From Volutella citrinella (Eukaryota > Ascomycota > Sordariomycetes > Hypocreales > Nectriaceae), in NCBI GenBank assembly GCA_034401135.1, contig JAWZSP010000007.1, positions 1,674,001-1,738,000 on the forward strand: 64,000 nt of DNA. Reading direction: 5' to 3'. The position numbers and the translations under genes were made by a program. This document shows, in pieces, positions 10,394 through 18,783 of this stretch. The notes under the pieces were generated by a model, which did no database searches, was not told where the DNA came from, and worked only from the letters and a program-made list of their open reading frames with translations. How positions within the stretch are numbered: the stretch's first letter is position 1; each line of letters opens with the position of its first letter.

Positions 10394-11440
10394 ATGGCAG
10401 AGATCGTAGGGGTCGCCGTCACGGCGACCCAACTGGCACTCTCATGCCTCTCTGCCATTGACCTCCTGAGGAGGATAAAAGGGGGCTCTGCCACACTACA
10501 AAGATATCAACAGCAACTCCAAGAACTCCGAGGCCTTTCTACTTGCATTGCAGAGAATCCCCTTTTACAAACAAACACAATAGGCGACTCAACCCAGTCC
10601 CTATTGAGCCTCGTCGAAAGCAGCGACCTTGACTCTTTGGTTCAGCGAGGGCGTCTACACAGAGCACTAGGCCTCTTACAGAGACAGAGAGACCTGGTAG
10701 ACACATTCAGCGCCATAGAGCGGCAGAAAAGCTACCTCGGCTTGCTGATTGACGAAATTCAAGCACGCGCCTTGCACCAGATACGAGAAGACGTCAAAAC
10801 CATGGCAGGCCAAACACCATCCAGTTCCGACTCGAAGGGTTCCTTCAAGGCTCCCGACATAGGCCGTGTTTACGATACCAAAGCACATGAGGCTATGGCA
10901 GACCAAGGCACGCTCGTCCATTCTTCTCAACAGCTGAGCCTCTATTCTGCTGCCGCGGACCAGGCAGATTCGCCAAGTGAAACAACCCCCCGCGGATGGC
11001 ACACCTACTCAGCCGCCCTGCGCCAAGCGGTACTGGACGAACTGAGGCAGGACGCAATGAGGCAGGACGCAATGAGGCAGGACGCAATGAAAACATACGA
11101 TGGATGCTGGACCAATAATTACGCTGGCCCGGGCATTGACCAGTACAACGGCACCATATTTACTGTCAACGGCGAGTCGTCAGATACCGTGCTCGAGTCC
11201 AGCGATGTCTTCAGATGCAAGTATCAAGATCAGTACAAAGATGGCTCGGGCACTCAGCGGAATGGCAACACGCTCAACTGGTACAGCCCCGGAAGGCTCG
11301 TTATCCCCCGGACAGACAACAAATGGATCAATAATGTTCACAATCGAGATGATACCGACAGCGGAAGCTGCGGCACTCAACAAAATGGATGGTTCGTCAA
11401 TATCACTACGCCAGACAAGTCAGAGGCCAAAGGCAACTGA
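10394..11440 (+). CDS. SesA/HeLo-like fungal N-terminal domain protein with Gln/Asn/Gly motif repeats
   Basis: The product is 348 residues in one exon. The ATG at 10394 opens MAEIVGVAVTATQLALS. This hydrophobic/helical opening, with Leu-rich helices to about residue 140, is typical of the fungal death-fold-like N-terminal domains (SesA, HeLo-like, STAND N-terminal) that sit before NLR proteins or stand alone as cell-death effectors. Residues 218-232 are three perfect copies of RQDAM, encoded by a 15-bp tandem repeat at 11044-11088. The C-terminal part carries three loose repeats, each with an aromatic residue or W-x-N-N and then a G/Q/N core. The cores are GPGIDQYNG (about 245-253), DGSGTQRNGN (283-292) and GSCGTQQNG (324-332). 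Such short G-x-G-x-Q-x-N-G motifs resemble signalling/amyloid-type motifs, but that is inference. No NTPase domain follows. A role in heterokaryon incompatibility or immunity-like signalling is possible, not shown. Confidence 0.7.
   Translation: MAEIVGVAVTATQLALSCLSAIDLLRRIKGGSATLQRYQQQLQELRGLSTCIAENPLLQTNTIGDSTQSLLSLVESSDLDSLVQRGRLHRALGLLQRQRDLVDTFSAIERQKSYLGLLIDEIQARALHQIREDVKTMAGQTPSSSDSKGSFKAPDIGRVYDTKAHEAMADQGTLVHSSQQLSLYSAAADQADSPSETTPRGWHTYSAALRQAVLDELRQDAMRQDAMRQDAMKTYDGCWTNNYAGPGIDQYNGTIFTVNGESSDTVLESSDVFRCKYQDQYKDGSGTQRNGNTLNWYSPGRLVIPRTDNKWINNVHNRDDTDSGSCGTQQNGWFVNITTPDKSEAKGN
11044..11088 (+). repeat. 15-bp tandem repeat, three perfect copies
   Basis: The unit gaggcaggacgcaat occurs three times without a mismatch inside the SesA/HeLo-like gene. 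It encodes a five-residue repeat (RQDAM), so copy-number change would alter linker length without breaking the frame. Confidence 0.95.
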
Positions 11441-11956
11441 GTTGGATAAAAGATCATGTGCGATTTTCTCTTTTGCTTTCCTTTATTTGTTCTTTTTATC
11501 GTGGACGAATAGAAGCTATTTCTGTTCTGAACTTGATATTGGTCTCGGGTGTTGTCCCTTGGAGAAACATTCATTTATTTCCTTGATTCATTCTTTATCA
11601 GCTGAACGATTCGATACTAAAAACTTGGATATTTTTCATATATGTATTGTGCTCATCATATCTACAAAGACTTCTTTACGAAGTCAATCCTGTTGATTTT
11701 ATGAAATTGGGGGATCTTTCACTGTCTTTATCAGACCCATATTGAAGTTTCAGTTAGAATTCAGAGCTGTAATAATCAACTCTTGGAAAACCTTCATTAG
11801 GAAAATACTATTAAATGCCTACAAAATCGAAACTATATGCATGTGTGCATGTAAATTTTATTGATATGAAAGAGTTGGTATTGTGTGGTATTGTACATCA
11901 GGAGGAGAATTTTCAACTCAGCCCCGAAACCCATCATGCTGTCCTACACGCCGTGT
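11441..11956. other. AT-rich 3' flanks of convergent genes
   Basis: This is noticeably more AT-rich than its surroundings (for example around 11590-11880) and contains no gene. It holds the 3' ends of the plus-strand SesA/HeLo-like gene and the minus-strand regulator. Several AATAAA-like words are expected polyadenylation sites but were not assigned. Confidence 0.5.
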
Positions 11957-13887
11957 TTAAAAAGTAGCCTGTGGCATTGCTCTCTCCCATACTCCTTTGA
12001 CCAAGTCGTGAGGCAGTTCGGAGCACCAGCTGACCTCATACAAACAACAAAGGGCGTCTTCCCATTCCGTTGTCCCTGTGCTGTGTGCCCATTCCCGTAT
12101 AAAGGCTGAAAATACATTCTTGAGTTGCTCCAGTGTTGAATCATTATAAGATGAGGTTGCCAAGCTGAATGCTCCGACGAATGCTTTCCAAAACCATAGG
12201 TTTGCCCTACTGGAAGATTCAAATTCGCAAAAGGTGCTTTCTAGATCCCGCTTCAAGATACCCGTGAGAATTCGAAGAGAAGGCCTGGCGGTTTCATCTC
12301 TAGGGATCCAGAGGTTGAGGACATACTGCATGTAGAGCCCGCTTGCAGCAGAGATCCCAGACCAGGTGGTGAAGAATCCATCAAACGATTCTGCCTTTGA
12401 TGAAGCTCTCCCACCGGTGTCAAAGAGGGACGCCACGTGAGAGCTGGCCATCTTGTGGAGCAAATCTGACGCTGAGCCTTCGCACCAAATCCACCCAGGA
12501 TCGGTGTTGATATGTTCTTGGTTCACCAGTTCGCGTGAGGCGGACAGCGTCCTCAGACAGTTGAGAATTGGCCTTGCATCGATATTGAAAAACCTGGTAT
12601 GCAGTGTGATGGGGCCGAAGAAGAAGGGGATCAGCTGGACAGCCTTCAGCATCTGATCCAGGCCACCGATTCCCTGGGCGTGCCAGTCGTATATCAAGGA
12701 CATGAGTTGTGGGCGGGGGGCGATGTTGCCTGCTCCAAACATTTCAACCAGCCGTTGGCTTGCTGCTACACGGCCCTGTACGCCATGCACGCCGAAAAAT
12801 GTACTATCCATGACAGTCAGGATCTTGAATCAACGACTAAAACCGAGACTCACAGTATAAAGTAACGGTAACATAACTCCTTGTCGTATGTCAAAGGCGT
12901 GCCATTCTCAAGATCGAGTGGACAATGAGCTTCCATCAGAGCCAGGAGCCCGCTGAAATGTGTTTCTGCCGCTGCAATGTCTCCAACAGACGCCTTGGTA
13001 TATGTCAGCTTCGCTCATCAACGTGTTGACAAGAATTCAAGAAAGCAGTGGGATGCAAGATACCTCAGCGTGGCACAGAGTCGCCATGTTCCCGAAATAC
13101 GCCAGGAACCTGCCCGTTTCGGGAGCGCAAAGCCACTTCTTCAAGGCCCGGATGGTTTCAATCTTGTGGAAAAGCAGAGTTGGCTCGAACTTATTCGGCT
13201 CTCCCGACTTCCAAGAGTAGTGGACGGCCGCTATCAGGAGAGTGTTGCGGAACGCATCAGGCTGTTTCAGCACGTAGGACAGACTGCATGCGACAGTTGA
13301 GGTTTAGTGTCCCCGAGCGGTATTTCAAGAGGGTCATAGTTCAAGAGAGCTTACATGTCTCTTTCCTTTACTCTTGGCGCACTTTCTAGAAAGGTGTCGC
13401 TGGTCTGGTAAACTGTGGGGAGGGCGTTAGAGCTGTCAATGCCCCCAGCTATGTGTAGCTTCCAATTTTCGTCCGTGGTACTCACAATAGTGGATGAGCT
13501 CTTTTGACCTTAAGGGCATGGACAAGCCAAAGCAATTGAATGGCCCCAGTGGGGTTCCGTCCAGGCAAGTTTCCAGCCGAGGAAGCAATTGATTCGAGTG
13601 GGATTCGCGGGAAACCCACGGCCTCTGTTGGCCTGGCAGGTAGCGAGCCCTCCGGTCTTGAAGCGGAAGAATCGAATGGCGTGATTCGCACACACGCCCT
13701 GCTTTGGTGCAGTTGTCACTGTAGGGCATCAGATCGAGCATGGCCCAGGAAGCAGAGACTCGACCTACCAAAACGGCTGAGCCTGGTCGCACCGGACGTG
13801 GCGATGCCTGCAAGTTAAACAGCCTCCCCGGCTCCGGGTCCGCGGCCTGCAGGCCCGTTGCTGGTTTGCTGCAACTGTTTGCGCCAT
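11957..13887 (-). CDS. Zn2Cys6 fungal transcription factor, six exons
   Basis: Exons in transcription order are 13887-13769, 13718-13486, 13412-13355, 13283-13064, 12993-12854 and 12803-11957. All use GT-AG borders and sum to 538 residues in frame. The start is MAQTVAANQQRACRPR. The binuclear zinc cluster is C23-x2-C26-x6-C33-x6-C40-x2-C43-x6-C50 (CLTCRHRHVRCDQAQPFC, then DNCTKAGRVC). The first intron falls inside the cluster, just before Cys40, which confirms the junction. Basic residues before and within the cluster fit DNA contact. The rest resembles the Fungal_trans_2-like C-terminal region of small Zn2Cys6 regulators (exon 6: LTFFGVHGVQGRVAAS through ERAMPQATF). It should be nuclear and bind CGG-type half sites. 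It is divergent from the alpha/beta hydrolase at 14688, a typical arrangement for a pathway regulator and its target. Confidence 0.85.
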
Positions 13888-14120
13888 TGAGCTAGGGATT
13901 GTTGCGACTCGGGAGACAAAGCGAGGAGATATCTTGCAGCTCTGTCCTGTCACAGGCTAACGACGGGTGAGGCCTGGGTCAGAACGGGCCGGGGAATCCT
14001 CGTCCGCCTGGCAATCAAAGCTAGTCCTGGCGGATCTGTCTCACACCGAGAAGACGTGGAGCTGGTCCTGAGTGGATCCATGGCAATTATGGACCCCGAG
14101 TCCTCTAAGAATCTCCGTCC

Positions 14121-14173
14121 TACAGTGGGTGACGCCCTGTGGGTAGTTCCAGTGGGGGCAAGTCCAGCTACAG
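14121..14173 (+). repeat. Direct repeat, copy A
   Basis: The 53-bp copy starts tacagtgggtgacgccctgt and matches copy B at 14349-14401 with about six differences, mostly transitions. Both copies begin TACAGTGGG, a start also seen on the inverted-repeat relic at 33440, and both contain ccagtgggg. They are in the same orientation, 228 bp apart. Confidence 0.9.
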
Positions 14174-14188
14174 GCCAGGTCCATTTAG

Positions 14189-14250
14189 GTGCAGATTAGT
14201 CAAGTACAGCATTAGGCAAGTGCAGTATTAGGCAAATATAGTATTAGGTT
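14189..14250 (+). repeat. Short degenerate tandem array, about 16-bp unit
   Basis: About four successive units occur: gtgcagattagtcaa, gtacagcattaggcaa, gtgcagtattaggcaa, then a decayed atatagtattagg. They lie between the two 53-bp direct repeats. Confidence 0.75.
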
Positions 14251-14348
14251 TCCTTTATTGTAATACCTATATAATGTAAAATATAGAGGAATGTTAACAG
14301 GATAGGTGGAGCAAGTTACAAATTAACATCTGTGATGCTTGTGGCCTG

Positions 14349-14401
14349 TACAGTGGGCGACGCCCTGTGGGTTGTTCCAGTGGGGACAAGTCCGGCTGCT
14401 G
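14349..14401 (+). repeat. Direct repeat, copy B
   Basis: This 53-bp copy starts tacagtgggcgacgccctgt and is the second member of the pair described at 14121-14173. The differences are mainly C/T and A/G, as would follow from repeat-induced point mutation or neutral drift. Confidence 0.9.
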
Positions 14402-14687
14402 CAGTGCACCTGCGTATGATCGATCCAGGGCCGGTGCTAGTCTACTTTGGGACGAATAGGCGAAAGGTGCATTATGGCTAATGGACATCACGAGCTGGAC
14501 ATGGGGCTTTGTGACTGACTACACGATGAGCAATGGCTAGAATAACGAGAATATTTCGGAGAACGGTCAATCGAAGGCTAGGAAGGCATCCTGATTTATT
14601 TGCTTAAATACCCGTATCTTCTTCCCATACCGGTGGCAGTGTGTTCATCAGAACTCCTTCACTTACACCGAGATAGCCAAAGCCATA

Positions 14688-15455
14688 ATGACACAGGCAC
14701 AAACACCAACCATCATTTTCGTCCCTGGCGCATGGCACCGCGCCGAGACATGGAACAGCCTGACATCTCTGCTGGAGGCAAAGGGCCATCGGTGCGTGTC
14801 AGTCTCGCTGCCCACAACCCTATCCGACCCTGCCCGCACCTTCGCCGACGATGTCAAGGCCGTCCAGGACGCCATCAAGGAGGAAACACGCCAGCAGCGA
14901 GATGTCGTCGTGGTCGTCCACTCGTACGGGGGTGCCGTCGGCAGCAGCGCCCTCAAGGGCCACACGTCCGCCGCGGCATCATCAGGCCGCGTCATTGGCT
15001 TCTTCATGATCGCCACCGGCTTCATGGCCCGGGGCATCACCTTCCTGGGCGCCTTTGACAACAAGCCCCCGCCCATCTGGGCCCTGAACTTTGACACTGG
15101 GTTTGTCGACATCACAGTCGACCCCCGGGAGCTGTTCTACCACGATCTCCCAGTCGAGCAGGGCGAGGCGTGGGTCGCGAAGCTGCTCAAGCAATCGATA
15201 AAGGGCCTCACTGAGGGGGCTGACGTCGCCTACGACGGGTGGAGAGAGGTGCCTGTCTGGTATCTCGCCACGAAAGAAGATAGAGGTCTCCCGTACGAGG
15301 CCCAGATGACCATGGCCCAGGGCGTCCAGGCGGAGCACGACGTCACTCTGCGAGAGATCCAGGCCAGCCATTCACCAATGCTGAGCAGGCCAGCCGAGAC
15401 GGCCGACGTGTTACTCGACGCAGTGGCCGACTTTGTCTCCAAGCAGAAGGATTGA
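14688..15455 (+). CDS. Alpha/beta hydrolase
   Basis: The single exon encodes 255 residues, starting MTQAQTPTIIFVPGAW. The oxyanion-hole strand-loop IIFVPGAWH at about 9-17 is typical of the AB_hydrolase_6/salicylate-esterase-like group. The nucleophile elbow is VHSYGG, with Ser79. The catalytic His is probably His228 in ASHSPMLSRP near the C-terminus. There is no signal peptide, so it is a cytosolic enzyme likely acting on a small ester or related substrate. Length and layout fit the bacterial-type single-domain hydrolases common in fungal accessory regions. It diverges from the Zn2Cys6 regulator gene, which suggests it is that regulator's target. The substrate cannot be inferred. Confidence 0.88.
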   Translation: MTQAQTPTIIFVPGAWHRAETWNSLTSLLEAKGHRCVSVSLPTTLSDPARTFADDVKAVQDAIKEETRQQRDVVVVVHSYGGAVGSSALKGHTSAAASSGRVIGFFMIATGFMARGITFLGAFDNKPPPIWALNFDTGFVDITVDPRELFYHDLPVEQGEAWVAKLLKQSIKGLTEGADVAYDGWREVPVWYLATKEDRGLPYEAQMTMAQGVQAEHDVTLREIQASHSPMLSRPAETADVLLDAVADFVSKQKD

Positions 15456-15956
15456 GGGAGGGTAGCGGTACTAGGGTCGGTGTCATTAGCACCCCCATGA
15501 ATCCCGTTCTCAGTCTCAGTTGATGTGTCCGTCGAAATGGACACACCCACGAGTAGTCACGCGTCGCAGGGCGGTATTTCTTAAGCAGCAAATGTCATTT
15601 GTATTGATCAAATAAGAAGGCCTGAATAGAGTCCTCCCCAGAGTCTATACATGACTTGGTGTATTTCGCCACGGTCATTTTGGGGATCCATCCAATCGTG
15701 CTCAGAACATTGATGCACGCCAAGTTTGAAATGACTGTAAATGGTGATCTTTCGTGTCACCACACAAGAGAGCCCGCACGAAAGGCTGCCTCTTTGCCAA
15801 GTGTTTACGTTGAAGTGTGCCCGCAGAACAGAACCGACAACTCCGATGGCCTGACTCAGTCCCGGACCCTGTCCCAATCCCACCCACTACCAGCAAACCC
15901 AGCCAAATCAAAGATATACAAGCTGAACACCTTGAAGATACCAAAACCAGCAGAAC
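15456..15956. other. Convergent intergenic region
   Basis: These 500 bp lie between the 3' ends of the hydrolase and the large regulator. I see no gene. Short AT-rich patches are expected to carry both polyadenylation sites. Confidence 0.5.
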
Positions 15957-18783
15957 CTAATACACAGCCTCGGTCATCATCGGCATGGTAGAAGCAGCAG
16001 CCGCAGCAACAGAAGACGGCATCATTAAAGGGCCCAGCGCGCCCGACAGCTTGCTCGCAATGTTGCGTGCCATGTCGGATTTCTTTCCTAGGCACCATAG
16101 TGCCTTTGCGCAATCCTCGCTCCTCTTCACAAGCTCCACAATCGAAGGCAACTCGGCCGCAGCCGGGTTCCGTTTTATGGCCGCCTCCACCTCTGTCATG
16201 TGAAGGATGGCGGCCTTGGTGAATGCCCGGATGAGTATCATTGTCCACGGCTCCGTCAAGATTGACCCCTCAACCACCGCAAAGTGCAGGTCTGACACAT
16301 GGGTTCCAGGGATATCGCCAGCTCGAGGAACCGTAGAGACGCGAGCAAGATCCGACAGGATACATGCGCTGTCCCTACGCAGGCAGGAGACCACATCGGT
16401 GTTGTGGCGGACCTGCGTCGAATAGTCCAAGCCGAGCCCGTTGTTGTCCACAAGCTCAATCAAATCAGCCAGGAGCAGCGCCGCGCAGTGGAAGTGGGCC
16501 ACGACACAGACAAACCAGCTTTGGATATGGGATGGAACCGTGTCGTACAGAACCACCAGGTCTCTGAAGAAGGCGGCGTAGGATACATTCCAATGCTTGT
16601 ATACCATCATGGCGTTGAGAATGACCTTCTCTACAGCCTCGCCGCGGAATCTGCTCCTGATGGTGTTCTGCAGGTACGAGACATGTCGGAACAAGATGAC
16701 CTTGACCGGCGCGGCGGCGAAGATGCCCTTGGTGGCCATTTCGTAGGAGCAGGGCCAACGAATGACGCCGCTTGCATCTTCTCTGACAAACAAATCTGAC
16801 CACCAGCTAGGCTCGTGCGGCCTATACTCGAGGGCGTAAAACTCATGTTCGGGGTGATCGGGATAGGTGGGATCGTGGTGACACTCCTCGTCCGTCACCA
16901 CGACAGGGCGGCCGTTCATGGACGACGAAACGGTGTCGAACATGACAGTCATCCAATAGACCAAACCCACTGTGCCCTTTTCCTCTTCACTCAGAGTCTC
17001 CCCGGGCGGTGTCCTCTCCAGCCCGAGTGCGCTCTTGGACGAGTCCAGAACACCTGTCTCCCGAGCTTCGTACTGGAACTTGAGGGCGTGCATCTTCCGG
17101 GCCGCCCGTTCCATGAAGACGGGCGGTCCTTCTTGGGCAATCAAATCGTTGATCTGCGATGCCACGGAATTCTCGCCGCCTGTAATGGGAGTCTTCTCGA
17201 ACACGACGCCCGGGAGGCCCAGGTCTGCCTCGGCCATGATATCCTCGTCCTCCATTGGCTTCTGGGCCAGGCCCATGATCAGGTCGGCACAGACAACTCT
17301 GAAGCATTCCATGTCGGCGCAGTCCTGGAGAGCACGTTTTGCCTGCATCCATAAGCTGCGCTGCAGAGTCCTGTCAAAGGCATCGTTCATCTCATCAAAC
17401 TCCGACCTTGAATTTTCAAGCGTGTCTGCCAGGGTGGCGTGGCATCTATCTCGCTCACGCTGGCTTCCCTGTGCCCACTGCGTCGCAAATGCCATGATGG
17501 CAAGCTGGATCGCCTTGGACGCAGCACGATCTTCTGACTTGGTCAGGTGAATAAGTTTTGTTGCCTGTGCAGCCTTGTCCAGCTGAAGGACACGACGGTA
17601 GACGCGGTTGTCCTGACGTTTGGGCTCCACCTTGAGCTGTTCGAAATGAGTTGCCAGCCAGCTAACATTGTTGGTGGATGGTCGAGCGATGGAACTGGGC
17701 CGGGGCTTGTATGGACATGTCTCGTCGGAGAGCCAGCATGACAAGGCATGTTCCAGTACGTCGTGGTATATCCGCATCAAGCTGTCGGAAATAAGAATCT
17801 TGTTGGTATTCGATGCCATGGTGTTGGCGGCGGAGAATGGCGACAGGGAGGTTGAATATCCCCGCGACATACTATCCGAGTAATGGCGCAAGGTCAGTGA
17901 CCGCGATGACACGGCGTCGCTTTCGTAAGAGTTGGACCTCGAGGGAGATGGCTGGTACGAATTGTCGCCAGCCGAGCGAGTGTGGACCAATGGCCAGCCG
18001 TTTTCACCTGTGTTCTCACTCTCGTCGTCGTTTGAAACGGTTCGCACGCCGTGGCCGTTAAGTGCTTCTGAGTTTGGCGAGCAATCCATGGCAGGGGCAT
18101 GTGTTGCCGCAGCATCCAGGCCGCTGATTATTGGCACGTGTAGGTTGGCATCGAATCCATTGGCGTCGAACACACCGTTCACGGGCATAGCATCAAAGGC
18201 GTTGGGGAAAGGCGCAAAATTGCCAAAGCCGTTGTCCATCGGGGGCCACATGGCCATGTCGTGGTTAGACTGAGGGGCCTGTAGCATATCTAGCAACGCC
18301 GCGGTATTGATATCGAGAGGCGGATGTGGGAGCGCCTGCTGCTCTGGCGACTCTGTTGTTGCGCCAGGCTGGGGTTGAGGTCGAGGTCGAGGACGCTTGA
18401 TCTTGGATCTAGCGTCCGGTGCTCTCCGAGAGCCATTGCCGGACTGCGCCGAGACATCGCCAGCAGGACCAGTCTGGAGCTGGGAACGAACCCAGTCGAA
18501 TGTGCATTGCTTCCTCGTGCGCATGCAGTAGGAGCATCGCAGGGCTCGCGAGTCGATTTTCTCTGCGGGATTACCGTGTCAGTAGAGCAGGAGAGCGCGA
18601 CGGGGCGACGGATGGGGATGCTGATGGCAGGGGCGACTGACCAAGAGGGTCCTCAACGGGACCTGTCGAGGAGCCGTCGGCATTCGAGCGATCGGAATTG
18701 CGCTGAATATCCCAGAGCGAGGGCGCGTCGCATGCCCGCTTGGCCTTGCGGCACTGGTCGCAGGATCGGTTCTGGCGGCGCAT
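15957..18783 (-). CDS. Large Zn2Cys6 transcription factor with split zinc cluster
   Basis: Two exons, 18783-18642 and 18562-15957 (intron GTCAGT to CCGCAG), give 915 residues starting MRRQNRSCDQC. The cluster is C8-x2-C11-x6-C18, then a 38-residue loop, then C57-x2-C60-x6-C67 (CSYCMRTRKQC). This loop is much longer than the usual 5-9 residues, and the intron lies inside it. A long, poorly conserved linker follows (Pro/Gln/Ser-rich, about 70-310). A fungal regulatory (middle homology) region spans about 330-800. It includes LVYWMTVMFDTVSSSMNGRP and the aromatic stretch HEFYALEYRPHEPSWW. The C-terminus is Ala/Met-rich. It is a nuclear DNA-binding regulator. I do not recognise the pathway. The GTCAGT donor is a little off consensus, but frame and cysteines agree. 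Confidence 0.87.

Larger units (their letters stand above)
13888..14687. promoter_or_regulatory. Shared divergent promoter region (regulator / hydrolase)
   Basis: These 800 bp lie between the start codons of the Zn2Cys6 regulator (minus) and the alpha/beta hydrolase (plus), so both promoters must be here. It contains a 53-bp direct repeat pair (14121-14173 and 14349-14401), a short tandem array (14189-14250) and an AT-rich core (about 14230-14340). Gene control by the neighbouring regulator is plausible from the arrangement only. Confidence 0.5.
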
